Source: Nonomuraea coxensis DSM 45129 | GTDB lineage: Bacteria > Actinomycetota > Actinomycetes > Streptosporangiales > Streptosporangiaceae | Direction of reading: 5' to 3' | Assembly (NCBI RefSeq): GCF_019397265.1 | Contig: NZ_CP068985.1 | Coordinates: 2,708,501 to 2,772,500, forward strand | DNA: 64,000 bases | Shown here: piece by piece, positions 44,805-54,151 of the stretch | Numbering within the stretch: the first letter of the stretch is position 1 | Layout: each line of letters begins with the position of its first letter | Program-made: the position numbers and the translations under genes | Notes under the pieces: model-generated | Told to the model about the DNA's origin: nothing | Seen by the model: the letters and a program-made list of their open reading frames with translations, nothing else | The model's database searches: none

Positions 44805-46427
44805 TCAGCCGGTTCCCTGGTCGAACAGCTTGACCACCGCCGCCTTGTTGATCTTTCCGGTCGGGTTGGTCGGCAGCGACCGGACCACCCGCAGCAGCTC
44901 CGGCTGCTTGTGCCGGGCCAGCCCCTGGCCGGTCACCGCGCGGCCGACCTCCTCCAGCGTCAGGTCCTCCCGGTCGGAGACGACGGCCGCGCCGATCCGC
45001 TCACCGAGCCGGCCGCCGGGCACCGGGATGATCGCCACGGCCGCCACGTCGGGGTGCCGCACGATCGCCTCCTCGATCTCCCTGGCCGAGAACTTCTCGC
45101 CGCCGCGGTTGATGACGTCCTTCAGCCGCCCGGTGATCCGCACCTGCCCGTCGGCGGCCAGCGAGCCGAGGTCCCCGGTACGGAACCAGCCCCCGGGGGC
45201 GAACGCGTGCGCGTTCAGCTCCTCGCGCACGTAACCGAGCATCATCTCCGGCCCGCGCAGCAGCAGCTCGCCCGCCTCGCCCGGCGCGACGTCCCGGCCC
45301 GAGGAGTCCACGACGCGCAGCTCCACGCCCGGCGCGAGCCGGCCGTCGGTCTCCGCCCTGAACTCCAGGGGGTCCAGCTCGTTGGGCAGCGTCGCGGTGG
45401 GCAGCTCGGTCATGCCCCAGGCCCGGTACGCCGCGATGCCCAGCTCGCCGGCGCGCCTGATGAGGTCCGGCGGCACGGCCGCGCCGCCGCAGCAGTACTG
45501 GCGCAGCGGCGACCGGTCGCGCCCTTCGGCGGCGTACACGTCGAGCAGCTCACGCAGGAACGGCGTGGCGCCGGCCATGTACGTGGCGCCCGTCCGGTCG
45601 GCCAGCTCGGCGCACGCGGCCGGGTCCCACCGTTCCATCAGCACCGCGGTCGCCCCCACTTGGCAGGGGATCATGAAGCCCTGGAGGAGGCCGGTGATGT
45701 GCGTGACGGGGGAGGCCATCACCATGCGGTCGCGGAAGGTCAGTCCCCACTCCGTGACGGTGGTCCGCAGCTCGTGCCGCAGGCCCGCCACGGAGTGCAC
45801 CACGCCCTTGGGCTCGGACTCGGTGCCCGAGGTGAACAGCACGAGGCAGGGGTCCTCGGGTGCGGCGGGCCCGATCCCGGACGGCAGCGCGCCGGGGCCC
45901 TCCCCGCCGGCCGCCCGCCAGCCCGCCGACCGGCCGGCGGTGAGCAGCCGCGCGGCGGGCTCGTGGCCGACGTCGCGCAGCGCCTCGTCGAACTCGTCCG
46001 GGTAGGCGCGGCGGGCGTCGCCGGCGTACGTGACGACGGCCGCCGGCCGGATCTGGTCCAGCACGGCGCGGATCTCGCGCGGGCCGTACAGCGGCACGAT
46101 CGGGCTGCTGATCGCCCCGATCCGCCAGATCGCCGCCGCGACGGCGACGGCGTCGGGGCCGGTCGGCAGCAGCCAGCAGACGGCGTCACCCGGCCGTACC
46201 CCGCGGGCGACCAGGGTCCGCGCGACCGCGGCGGACGCGGCGGCCAGCTCGGCGAAGCTCGTCTCGCCGCGCGCGGTGATGATCGCCGGCCGGTCCGGCC
46301 AGCGTGTCGCCCCGTGGTCCAGCAGGTCGCCGATCCGTTCCTCGGTGCGGAAGCCCCGGCGGCGCCAGGCGTCCGTGAGCTCGGGGGCGACCACCCGCGG
46401 CCGGCGCGCCCAGTCCGCCGCCCTCAC
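44805..46427 (-). CDS. Acyl-CoA synthetase (AMP-forming)
   Basis: A 540-residue ANL-superfamily ligase that activates a carboxylic acid to its CoA thioester via an acyl-AMP. Motifs: FTSGTESEPKGV (P-loop), YRAWGMTELP, WFRTGDLG, GRLKDVINRGGEKFS, and the C-terminal NPTGKINK lysine. GTG 46427 overlaps the stop of the hydratase gene (GTGA). The likely substrate is the acid brought in by the adjacent Liv-type importer. Confidence 0.92.
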   Translation of the reverse strand: MRAADWARRPRVVAPELTDAWRRRGFRTEERIGDLLDHGATRWPDRPAIITARGETSFAELAAASAAVARTLVARGVRPGDAVCWLLPTGPDAVAVAAAIWRIGAISSPIVPLYGPREIRAVLDQIRPAAVVTYAGDARRAYPDEFDEALRDVGHEPAARLLTAGRSAGWRAAGGEGPGALPSGIGPAAPEDPCLVLFTSGTESEPKGVVHSVAGLRHELRTTVTEWGLTFRDRMVMASPVTHITGLLQGFMIPCQVGATAVLMERWDPAACAELADRTGATYMAGATPFLRELLDVYAAEGRDRSPLRQYCCGGAAVPPDLIRRAGELGIAAYRAWGMTELPTATLPNELDPLEFRAETDGRLAPGVELRVVDSSGRDVAPGEAGELLLRGPEMMLGYVREELNAHAFAPGGWFRTGDLGSLAADGQVRITGRLKDVINRGGEKFSAREIEEAIVRHPDVAAVAIIPVPGGRLGERIGAAVVSDREDLTLEEVGRAVTGQGLARHKQPELLRVVRSLPTNPTGKINKAAVVKLFDQGTG

Positions 46428-47233
46428 GACGTCGCCCACTTCGGCTCGCGCTTCTCCAGGAAGGCGGCCGGGCCCTCGACGGCGTCCGGGTGGTGCCGGT
46501 GCCGCCGGATCAGCTCCCAGCCGAGGTCCATGTCGGCGGCGATGAGCCGTTCCTCGAAGGCGCGCAGCGCCCGGCGGCTGAGCCGTACCGCCTCGGGGGA
46601 GTTGCGCCCGATCATCGCGGCCAGCTCCATCGCCCGGCCGGCGAGCGCGTCCGGCTCGACGACCTCGGAGACGAGACCGGCGCGCTCGGCGCGCTCGGCC
46701 GGCAGCGACTCGTGCCGGCCGAGCAGGACGAGGCGGGCCAGCACGTCCGGCCGCATCCGCAGCCGCAGGTGCAGCGGTTCGAGCGCGGAGACCTGGCCGA
46801 CGCTGACGTGCGGGTCCAGGAAGCGGGCCGCCGTCGAGGCGATGCAGATGTCGGCGTCCGCCACGAAGTGCAGGCCGCCGCCGGCGCAGACGCCGTTCAC
46901 CGCGACGATGACCGGGACGCCCAGGCGCGGTCCGGGCAGGAAGTCGAGTTCCTCGGCCGCGGTGTCGCCCACCTTGACCCTCGGCACCGAGAGCATGGAC
47001 ACGTCGGCCCCGGCGCAGAACGCCCGGCCCGCGCCGGTGAGCAGCACCGCGCGCAGCCCTGGCGCGCCGGCCGCGGCCCGCCACAGGTCCGCGAGCGCGT
47101 CCATGAGCTCGTCGTCGAGGGCGTTGGCGGACTCCGGGCGGTTGAGCGTCACGACCAGCGTCCCGTCCACGACGGTGCTGAGCAGCACCCCGTCCGGACG
47201 TTCCAGGTCTGCTCCGCCGATCTTCCTCGACAT
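46424..47233 (-). CDS. Enoyl-CoA hydratase/isomerase family protein
   Basis: A 269-residue crotonase-fold enzyme with LNRPESANALD, the oxyanion segments FCAGADVSML and VCAGGGLHFVADADI, and a typical C-terminal trimerisation helix. It hydrates an enoyl-CoA. It is first in a minus-strand operon (hydratase, ligase, short SDR) and divergent from the importer operon over a 115-base promoter region. Confidence 0.9.
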   Translation of the reverse strand: MSRKIGGADLERPDGVLLSTVVDGTLVVTLNRPESANALDDELMDALADLWRAAAGAPGLRAVLLTGAGRAFCAGADVSMLSVPRVKVGDTAAEELDFLPGPRLGVPVIVAVNGVCAGGGLHFVADADICIASTAARFLDPHVSVGQVSALEPLHLRLRMRPDVLARLVLLGRHESLPAERAERAGLVSEVVEPDALAGRAMELAAMIGRNSPEAVRLSRRALRAFEERLIAADMDLGWELIRRHRHHPDAVEGPAAFLEKREPKWATS

Positions 47234-47266
47234 GGGCGCCTCCCCACGGGCGTCGGGACGCCCTCC

Positions 47267-47295
47267 TTGACTGTCATCCAAATCATATATACGTT
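47267..47295 (+). promoter_or_regulatory. Promoter of the Liv-type importer operon with candidate GntR site
   Basis: TTGACT, 17 bases, then TACGTT fits a housekeeping promoter reading toward the importer genes. Inside it AAATCATAT (47280-47288) recurs on the other strand at 58075-58083, before the minus-strand dehydrogenase operon that ends with the GntR gene. Confidence 0.5.
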
Positions 47296-47348
47296 TCGCG
47301 CCATGGTGAAGAGAGACGTCACATCACGTGCCGGGATCGGGTCCCCCC

Positions 47349-48227
47349 ATGCATGAGTTCCTCCAGACGGTGCTCGTGCCGGGCCTGGCGGACGGCGCGA
47401 TCTACGGATTGGTCGCGGTCGGCTTCGCCACGCTGTTCACGACGACCGGTGTCATCAACTTCGCCCACGGGCAGATGGTGATGCTCATGCCCATGTCGGT
47501 CCTAGTGGCGGTGGGCGCCGGCCTGCCGGTCTGGCTCGCGTACGTGGCCGCGCTCGCCGTGATGGTGGTCGTGGCGCTCACCGTCGAGTGGACCGCGGTC
47601 CGGCCCTTCGTGCAGTCGGGCCAGTCAGCCTCCTGGCTGCTGTCCACCCTCGCGGTCAGCGTGATCCTGGCCGAGCTGCTGGCCGTCCCCTACAGCGGGG
47701 AGTCCCGCAACTTCACGTACGGCGTCAGCAAGCACCGCTTCGACCTGGCCGGCCTCGCGGTGTCGCCCGCCGAGCTGGCCGCGGTCGCCGCGCTGTTCGT
47801 CGTGGCCGGGCTGCTCGTCGTGTTCTACCGGCGCACCAGGATCGGGCTGGAGCTGCGCGCGATCGCCGACGACGTCGACGGCGCGGAGGCGATCGGCATC
47901 TCCCGGGCCCGCGCCTCGCAGATCGCCATGGTGCTGTCCGCGCTGGTCGCCGCGGTGACCGGGGTGCTGGTGGCCTCCACCCAGCTCGTCACCCCGTCGC
48001 TGGGGATGTCGTACACCTTCTACGGCTTCGTGGCGACCGCGATCGGCGGCATGGGCAGCGTCGGCGGCGCCGTCGTCGGCGGCCTGGTCATCGGCGTGGT
48101 CAGCCAGTTCGCCGGGGTCCACGTCGGCAGCCTCACGGTGAACCTGACGGTGTTCCTGCTGCTCGTCGTCGTCTACCTGGTGCGCCCGCACGGCCTGTTC
48201 GGCGCGGCTCCGGTCCGGGCGGTGTGA
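47349..48227 (+). CDS. livH: Branched-chain amino-acid-type ABC permease (LivH)
   Basis: A 292-residue membrane permease: ADGAIYGLVAVGFATLFTTTG at the start, ARASQIAMVLSALVAAVTG in the cytoplasmic-loop region, and GGMGSVGGAVVGG near the end. It forms half of a channel. ATG 47349 is used, but there is no good ribosome site; GTG 47328 is an alternative. In catabolic islands LivH/M/G/F/K sets often import aromatic or sterol-derived acids rather than amino acids. Confidence 0.9.
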   Translation: MHEFLQTVLVPGLADGAIYGLVAVGFATLFTTTGVINFAHGQMVMLMPMSVLVAVGAGLPVWLAYVAALAVMVVVALTVEWTAVRPFVQSGQSASWLLSTLAVSVILAELLAVPYSGESRNFTYGVSKHRFDLAGLAVSPAELAAVAALFVVAGLLVVFYRRTRIGLELRAIADDVDGAEAIGISRARASQIAMVLSALVAAVTGVLVASTQLVTPSLGMSYTFYGFVATAIGGMGSVGGAVVGGLVIGVVSQFAGVHVGSLTVNLTVFLLLVVVYLVRPHGLFGAAPVRAV

Positions 48228-50038
48228 TGTCGTACCGGCTCTCCGACCTGTCCCGCGCCCTGCGCGCCGCGGCGGCCCGCGGCCGCGACGCCACCCCCGC
48301 GCCCGTCCGGCGCGTGCTCGCCAGGCCCGCCGCGCACGGCGCGGCGCTGCTGGTCGTCGCGACGGCGCTGCTGGCCCTGTGGGGCCCGCTGTCCTACAAC
48401 GGCTACGTCCTGCAGCTGGTGTGCCTGTACGCGGTCGCCACGCTCGGACTCAACATCACCACCGGCTACGCCGGCGCGCTGTCCCTGGGACAGGGCGCGT
48501 CGTTCGCCATCGGCGCCTACGTCACCGCCGTCCTGGTGGTCTCGCACGGCTGGCCGATCTGGGCGGCGCTGCCGGTCGCCGCGCTGGGCGGTCTCGCCGC
48601 CGGGGCGCTGGCCGGGTTCCCGGCCGGCCGGCTGGGCGCGATCGGCCTGGCCATGATGTCGCTCGGCCTGATGCTCGTCGTCAACGACATGCTCATCCAG
48701 TTCCAGTCGGTGACCGGCGGCAACAACGGGCTGGCCGGGATCGACGCCCGGCTCTGGTTCGGCGGCGAGGCGGTCTCCACCCCGTGGGTCGTGGCGATCG
48801 TGATCGTCGTCGTGGCGAGCGTCAGCTACTGGCTGCACGCCCGCTACCGGACGTCCCGCCTGGGCCGGGCCACCGTCGCGGTCCGCGACGAGCCGATCGG
48901 CGCGTCCGCGCTCGGCGTCTCCGGCTACCTCACCAAGGTCGTCGCCTTCGCCGCCGGGTCCGGGCTGGGCGCGCTCAGCGGAGGACTGTTCTCCTACCTG
49001 TCCGCCTACATCTCGCCGGACGCCTTCTCCTCCCACCTGTCCATCCTGTTCCTGGTCATGGTGGTGCTCGGCGGCAGCGGCTCCAGGCTCGGCCCGGTCG
49101 TCGGCGCGGTGCTGCTCGTGCTGATCCCGCTGCGCCTCGACGAGTACCCGCACCTGAACAACCTGCTGTACGGCGCGCTGCTCATCGTGCTCATGCGGCT
49201 CCGGCCGCGCGGCCTGTTCAGCCGCACCGCGGCGCCCGCCCCCGAGGCGCTGCGCGACCTGGCCGCCACCCCGGAGGTGGAGGTGCCCGCACGCGCGCCG
49301 GGCGAGCCGATCCTGGAGGTCACCGACCTGCGGCGCAGCTTCGGCGGCGTGGACGCGCTCGCCGGCGTGTCGATGGAGCTGCGGCGCGGCGAGATCGTCG
49401 GCCTCATCGGGCCCAACGGGTCGGGCAAGACGACGCTGCTCAACGTCGTGTCGGGGCACTACCCGCCGACCGCCGGCCGGATCACCCTGCACGGGGCCGA
49501 CCTCGGCGGCCTGGGCGCCGCCGGCGTCGCCAGGCGCGGCGTGTCACGGACGTTCCAGACCCCGAAGACGTTCCCCGGCATGAGCATCGAGGAGCACCTG
49601 GCGCTCCCGGCCGTCCACGGGGAACGCGACCAGGCGATGCGGGACGCCTGCCGGCGCGGCGCGCTCACCCTGCTGGAGCTCGGCGGCCTCGACCCGCACG
49701 ACCCGGACGCCGGCACCCGCGAGAGCCGGGAGATGAGCCACGGCCAGCTCCGCTTCCTGGAGGCCGCCATGGCTCTCGGCACCTGTCCGGAGGTCCTCCT
49801 CCTGGACGAGCCCGCGGCCGGGCTGTCGGCCGCGGAGATCGAAGGATTCGAGCGCGTCGTCAGTGACGTCGCCGCAGCGGGAGTCGCCGTCGTGATCGTC
49901 GAACACCATCTGGACATGATCAGCCGCCTGGTCGACCGGGTCGTCGTCCTCGACCTCGGCAAGGTGCTGTGGGAGGGCGCGCCCGGGGACCTGCACGACG
50001 TGGACAGCGTCCGCGCCGCGTACATGGGGGTCGCGTGA
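48227..50038 (+). CDS. Fused ABC permease-ATPase (LivM-LivG)
   Basis: A 603-residue chain. Residues 1-330 are a LivM-type permease with LNITTGYAGALSLGQGA and GGSGSRLGPVVGA. Residues 355-603 are a LivG-type ATPase: Walker A GPNGSGKTT, signature MSHGQLRFLE (LSGGQ-variant), Walker B LLLDEPAAGLS. The start overlaps the LivH stop (TGATG). The fusion fixes one channel half to one motor. Confidence 0.93.
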   Translation: MSYRLSDLSRALRAAAARGRDATPAPVRRVLARPAAHGAALLVVATALLALWGPLSYNGYVLQLVCLYAVATLGLNITTGYAGALSLGQGASFAIGAYVTAVLVVSHGWPIWAALPVAALGGLAAGALAGFPAGRLGAIGLAMMSLGLMLVVNDMLIQFQSVTGGNNGLAGIDARLWFGGEAVSTPWVVAIVIVVVASVSYWLHARYRTSRLGRATVAVRDEPIGASALGVSGYLTKVVAFAAGSGLGALSGGLFSYLSAYISPDAFSSHLSILFLVMVVLGGSGSRLGPVVGAVLLVLIPLRLDEYPHLNNLLYGALLIVLMRLRPRGLFSRTAAPAPEALRDLAATPEVEVPARAPGEPILEVTDLRRSFGGVDALAGVSMELRRGEIVGLIGPNGSGKTTLLNVVSGHYPPTAGRITLHGADLGGLGAAGVARRGVSRTFQTPKTFPGMSIEEHLALPAVHGERDQAMRDACRRGALTLLELGGLDPHDPDAGTRESREMSHGQLRFLEAAMALGTCPEVLLLDEPAAGLSAAEIEGFERVVSDVAAAGVAVVIVEHHLDMISRLVDRVVVLDLGKVLWEGAPGDLHDVDSVRAAYMGVA

Positions 50039-50730
50039 ACGGCGGCCGGCTCAAGGTGGACGCGCTGAGCGTCCGGTACGGCGGCGTCACCGCCGTCGAG
50101 GACCTGTCCCTCACCGTCGAGCCCGGCACCTGCCTGGCCCTGCTGGGCGCCAACGGGGCCGGGAAGACCTCCACGCTGCGCGGCATCGGCGGGCTGGAGC
50201 CGGCCACCGGTGGCGTCTGGCTGGACGACGTGCGCCTCGACAACGTCCCGGCGAGCCGGCGGGCCAGGGCCGGGCTCGGCCACGTGCTGGAGGGCCGGCA
50301 CGTGTTCAAGAGCCTGTCGGTGGCCGAGAACCTCAGGGTCGCCGCCGCCCGCGCGGCAGGAAAGCCCGAGGTCGACCCGCTCGACCTGCTGCCCGAGCTG
50401 CGCCCGATGGAGCGGCGCCTCGCGGGCGGCCTGTCCGGCGGCCAGCAGCAGATGCTCGCCATCGCCCGCGCGGTCGCCGGCGGACCCCGCGTCATCATGC
50501 TGGACGAGCCCACGAACGGCCTGTCGCCCAAGCTCGTCGGCCGGACCATCGAGATCCTCGCCGACCTGCGCGACGCCGGGTTCGCCGTCCTGCTCGTCGA
50601 GCAGCGGGTCGAGGTCGCCCAGAAGCTGGAGGCGGACGTCGTCGTGCTGCGGCACGGGCACGTCGCGCACCGGGTGAGCGGCACCGACCCCGAGCTGCCC
50701 GGCCTGCTCCAGGCCGCCTACCTCTCCTGA
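50035..50730 (+). CDS. livF: Branched-chain amino-acid-type ABC ATPase (LivF)
   Basis: A 231-residue ATPase with Walker A GANGAGKTS, signature LSGGQQQML, Walker B VIMLDEPTNGLSP, and the LivF-specific VLEGRHVFKSLSVAENL. The GTG start overlaps the upstream stop (GTGA). It pairs with the LivG half of the fused protein to drive import. Confidence 0.95.
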   Translation: MNGGRLKVDALSVRYGGVTAVEDLSLTVEPGTCLALLGANGAGKTSTLRGIGGLEPATGGVWLDDVRLDNVPASRRARAGLGHVLEGRHVFKSLSVAENLRVAAARAAGKPEVDPLDLLPELRPMERRLAGGLSGGQQQMLAIARAVAGGPRVIMLDEPTNGLSPKLVGRTIEILADLRDAGFAVLLVEQRVEVAQKLEADVVVLRHGHVAHRVSGTDPELPGLLQAAYLS

Positions 50731-50774
50731 CCCACCCCCACTCCCCGCGAAAACCCCCCAGGAAGGACACCCCC

Positions 50775-51986
50775 ATGAGGACACGTGCCACAACGGGCAC
50801 AGCCATGGTGTGCGTGGCGCTGCTCGCGCTCGCCGCGTGCGGCGACGGCGGAGCCTCCGGCGACCAGGCCGAAGGTACCACCATCAAGATCGGTTTCGTC
50901 GGGGCGCTCACCGGCCCGCTCTCCCCGAGCGGCCAGAACTCGCTGGCCGGGCTCAAGGCCGGCGCCGAGTACGTCGAGCAGCACAACCCCGGTACGAAGA
51001 TCGTGATCGAGCAGCGCGACACCAAGGGCGAGCCGACCGCGGCCGTCGCCGCCACCCGGGCCCTCGCCCAGGACGGCGTGTCAGCCCTCTACTTCACCAC
51101 CGAGGCGTTCCCGCCCGTGCAGGACGTGCTCAACCAGGTGAAGGTGCCCGGCGACACCGCCGGCGGCATCGGCTCGATCGCCGCCGACGTCGGCGACTCC
51201 AAGCGCTACAAGTACGCCTTCAGCACCGGCGCCGGCACCTCCGGCGAGACCTCGATCACGCCGCTGCTGTCGTACGCGGCCTCGGCCGGCAAGACGGTCG
51301 CCGTGCTCGACGACTCCTCAGCCTTCGGCACCTCGCAGACCAAGGACACGCTCGCCATCGCGCAGAGCCAGTTCCCCGACGTCAAGATCGTGCACGAGAG
51401 CTTCCCGAACACCGCGTCGGACGTGACCGCGCAGCTCACCAAGCTCAAGGACGCGGGCGCCGAGTCGCTCATCGTCTGGGCGTACGGCGCCCCGCTGGTC
51501 GCCACCATGTCCAGCCTGAACAAGATCGGCTGGAACCCGCAGATGTCCGCGGTGCTCGGCATCGGCGACCCGGCGACCACCGAGCTCATCCCCGAGGGGA
51601 TGAAGAAGACCCTCGCCGCCGGGCCCATCGCCAGGACGTTCCTGTCGTCCTCGACCGGCGACGCCTCCATCACGGCCGACTTCGTCAAGCTCTACCTCAA
51701 GGCCAAGGGCAAGACCGAGTTCAACGCCCTCGACTCGGTGGGCGCGGTCTCCTTCGACTGGGCGCTGCTGGTGACCCAGGCGTCCCAGCAGGCCAAGTCC
51801 ACCGAGCCCGACGCGATCAAGAAGGCGCTCGTCTCCGGGGGGACCTTCAAGGGCGCCAACGGCACGTACACGTTCGGTCCTGACAAGCGCATCGGCATCG
51901 ATGCCGACCAGCTCGGCGTCTTCGTACCCGCTCAGCCGTGCCCGGACGGCAAGTGTGTCGAAGCCGCCGTGAGTGCGGGGGAGTAA
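50775..51986 (+). CDS. livK: LivK-type substrate-binding lipoprotein
   Basis: A 403-residue type I periplasmic-binding-protein-like lipoprotein. The signal peptide ends in the lipobox LAAC (Cys22), followed by a Gly/Ser linker and IKIGFVGALTGPLSPSGQN. It captures the ligand for the permeases encoded upstream. GGAAGGA precedes the ATG. The next gene starts on its stop codon (TAATG), tying uptake to the dehydrogenases. Confidence 0.93.
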   Translation: MRTRATTGTAMVCVALLALAACGDGGASGDQAEGTTIKIGFVGALTGPLSPSGQNSLAGLKAGAEYVEQHNPGTKIVIEQRDTKGEPTAAVAATRALAQDGVSALYFTTEAFPPVQDVLNQVKVPGDTAGGIGSIAADVGDSKRYKYAFSTGAGTSGETSITPLLSYAASAGKTVAVLDDSSAFGTSQTKDTLAIAQSQFPDVKIVHESFPNTASDVTAQLTKLKDAGAESLIVWAYGAPLVATMSSLNKIGWNPQMSAVLGIGDPATTELIPEGMKKTLAAGPIARTFLSSSTGDASITADFVKLYLKAKGKTEFNALDSVGAVSFDWALLVTQASQQAKSTEPDAIKKALVSGGTFKGANGTYTFGPDKRIGIDADQLGVFVPAQPCPDGKCVEAAVSAGE

Positions 51987-53152
51987 TGCCCGAGGAGACC
52001 TCAGTGGATCTCCGGCTGGGAGCGCGGGCGGACGCGTTGCGCGTCCGCCTGCGGGCCCTGCTGGCGGAGCTCCTCCCCGACGACTGGACGACGTCGTTCT
52101 CGCCGGACCCGGCGGTCCAGTCCGTGGTGAGCAGGGTCGTCGAGCGGCTCGCCGAGGAGCAGCTCCTCACGCTCAGCTGGCCCGAGGAGTACGGGGGCGC
52201 CGGCACCGACATCTGGCAGCAGGCCGTCCTGCGGGAGGAGATGTGGGCGCACTTCGAGCCCCGCGGACCGCAGTACATGGGCCTGAACTGGGTCGGGCCG
52301 GTGATCATGGAGGTCGGCACGCCCGAGCAGAAGGCCCTCCACCTGCCGGCCATCTCCTCCGGCACCGCCGTGTGGTGCCAGGGGTTCAGCGAACCCGGCG
52401 CGGGCTCCGACCTCGCCTCGCTGCAGCTCAGCGCCGAGCTCCATGACGGCGAGTGGGTGCTGAACGGCCAGAAGATCTGGACCTCGTACGCGGGGCTCGC
52501 CCAGTGGTGCTTCCTCGCCGCCCGCAGCGGCAGGGGGGCGGCCAAGCACGACGGCATCACCATCTTCCTGGTGCCGATGGACGCGCCCGGCATCCGGGTC
52601 GTCCCGATCGACTCGATCATGGGGGAACAGCACCTCAACGAGGTGTTCTTCGACGACGTACGGGTCGGGCCCGGCGCCGTGCTCGGCGAGGTCGGCCGCG
52701 GCTGGGACGTCATCCGGCGGGTGATGAAGCACGAGCGGATCGGCATCTCCCGGTACGCCCGCGACGAGCGGGTGCTCGCCGCGCTGGCCGGCCACCCGTC
52801 GCTGGACGATCCCGCCGCGCTGCACGAGTACGCGCGCGCCCTGGTGCACGCCCGGGTGGCCAGGCTGCTCAACTACCGCGCCGTCGCGCTCAACGACGCC
52901 GGCCGGCTCACCGACCGGGAGGCGTCCATCGCGCGGCTGGCCTCCATCCAACTCGACCAGGAGGTGGCTCAGCTGGCTCTCGACGTCTCCGGCGCCGACG
53001 CCCTCGTCCCCGACCCGTCGGCCGGCCTGCTCGGCCACGTCGAGGACGTGTTCCGGTACGCCCGTTCCGCGACCATCGCGTCCGGCACCATCGAGGTGCA
53101 GCGCATGCTCGTCGCCCGCTCGTCCATCGAGGGGGACCGGCGTGCGTCGTGA
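51986..53152 (+). CDS. Acyl-CoA dehydrogenase, large-pair subunit A
   Basis: A 388-residue dehydrogenase with LSWPEEYGGAGTD, GFSEPGAGSDLASL, NGQKIWTSYA and the C-terminal ASGTIEVQR. It is followed by a second dehydrogenase gene overlapping by 11 bases. Such adjacent, unlike pairs form heterotetramers in sterol side-chain and ring degradation (FadE/ChsE type), where only one subunit holds a full active site. ATG 51986 overlaps the binding-protein stop. Confidence 0.92.
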   Translation: MPEETSVDLRLGARADALRVRLRALLAELLPDDWTTSFSPDPAVQSVVSRVVERLAEEQLLTLSWPEEYGGAGTDIWQQAVLREEMWAHFEPRGPQYMGLNWVGPVIMEVGTPEQKALHLPAISSGTAVWCQGFSEPGAGSDLASLQLSAELHDGEWVLNGQKIWTSYAGLAQWCFLAARSGRGAAKHDGITIFLVPMDAPGIRVVPIDSIMGEQHLNEVFFDDVRVGPGAVLGEVGRGWDVIRRVMKHERIGISRYARDERVLAALAGHPSLDDPAALHEYARALVHARVARLLNYRAVALNDAGRLTDREASIARLASIQLDQEVAQLALDVSGADALVPDPSAGLLGHVEDVFRYARSATIASGTIEVQRMLVARSSIEGDRRAS

Positions 53153-54095
53153 CTGGCCGCAGGCGGCCGTCGCCTACCGGGAGAGCGTGACCAGGGCCTT
53201 CGACGCGCTCGGCGGGGTGGACCTCGCGCGCGCCGCCGAGGCGGACCGGACCCGGCGCGAGGTGATCGTCGCACCCGCCCTTGACCGGCTCGACCTGCGC
53301 GGCCTCGACCCGTGGGGCGAGGAGGACGAGTCGGCCGCCGTCATGCTGGCCGTCCGGGCGGCGGGCGCCGTCGTGCTGCCCTGGCCGCTCGCGCACGAGC
53401 TGGCCGTGCCCGCGGACCTGCGCGGCGACGTCGGCGGCGTCCACCTCACCTCGGGGGACACCGCCCGGCTCGACCACGCGGACCTGCTGCGCGACGCCGT
53501 CGCCGTCGACCTGGACCGGGGCGTCGCCCGCCGGGTCACGGCCGGCGCGCCGCACCCGGCGCCGCTGGACCCGTTCGCGTCCGACGTCGTCCTCGGCGCC
53601 GAGACGCCGGGCGTGGACGCGGCGCGGGTCACGGCGATGCGGCTGCTGCTCGACGCCTTCTGGGCCGCCGGCGCGCTCGCCACCGCCGTCGAGCTGGCGG
53701 TCACGCACGCCAGGGAGCGGCAGCAGTTCGGCAAGCCGATCGGCAAGTTCGGCGAGATCCGGTGGCGCGTCGCGGACATCTCCCTCGCGCTCGACGGGCT
53801 GGAGGAGCTGGCGCTGCACGCCTGGTGGCTGGTCCACCGGGGCGAGGCGCGCTCGGCCGACCTGCTGGCGCTGCGGGTGCAGCTGATCGAGGCGGCGAAC
53901 ACCGTCCTGGCCGGCGGCCACCAGGTGATGGGCGCCATGGGCCTGTGCGAGGAGCACGACCTCACCGTGATCGACCGCCACCTGCAGAGCGTGCTGCACC
54001 GGCCGGCCGGGCGGATCGCCTCGACCGGGCTGCTGGCGCGAGCCGTCGCGGCGGAGGGGTTCGACGGCGTCTTCCCGGTGGCCGCCTGGCGGTAG
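53142..54095 (+). CDS. Acyl-CoA dehydrogenase, partner subunit B
   Basis: A 317-residue dehydrogenase-fold protein, shorter than usual and with a weak N-terminal half. The C-terminal domain is clear: VTHARERQQFGKPIGKFGEI and AGGHQVMGAMGLCEEHDL. It starts at GTG 53142 inside the previous gene, so stoichiometric expression with subunit A is expected. It is likely the structural or flavin-lacking partner of a heteromeric enzyme. A perfect bidirectional terminator follows its stop. Confidence 0.87.
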   Translation: MRRDWPQAAVAYRESVTRAFDALGGVDLARAAEADRTRREVIVAPALDRLDLRGLDPWGEEDESAAVMLAVRAAGAVVLPWPLAHELAVPADLRGDVGGVHLTSGDTARLDHADLLRDAVAVDLDRGVARRVTAGAPHPAPLDPFASDVVLGAETPGVDAARVTAMRLLLDAFWAAGALATAVELAVTHARERQQFGKPIGKFGEIRWRVADISLALDGLEELALHAWWLVHRGEARSADLLALRVQLIEAANTVLAGGHQVMGAMGLCEEHDLTVIDRHLQSVLHRPAGRIASTGLLARAVAAEGFDGVFPVAAWR

Positions 54096-54106
54096 CGCGG
54101 CAACGA

Positions 54107-54139
54107 CGAAAGGCCGGCCAGATCCTGGCCGGCCTTTCG
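54107..54139. terminator. Bidirectional intrinsic terminator
   Basis: A perfect 14-bp stem, CGAAAGGCCGGCCA / TGGCCGGCCTTTCG, with loop GATCC, between the convergent dehydrogenase and GntR operons. The A/T edges suit termination in both directions. Confidence 0.85.
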
Positions 54140-54151
54140 TGCTCCTCGGTC

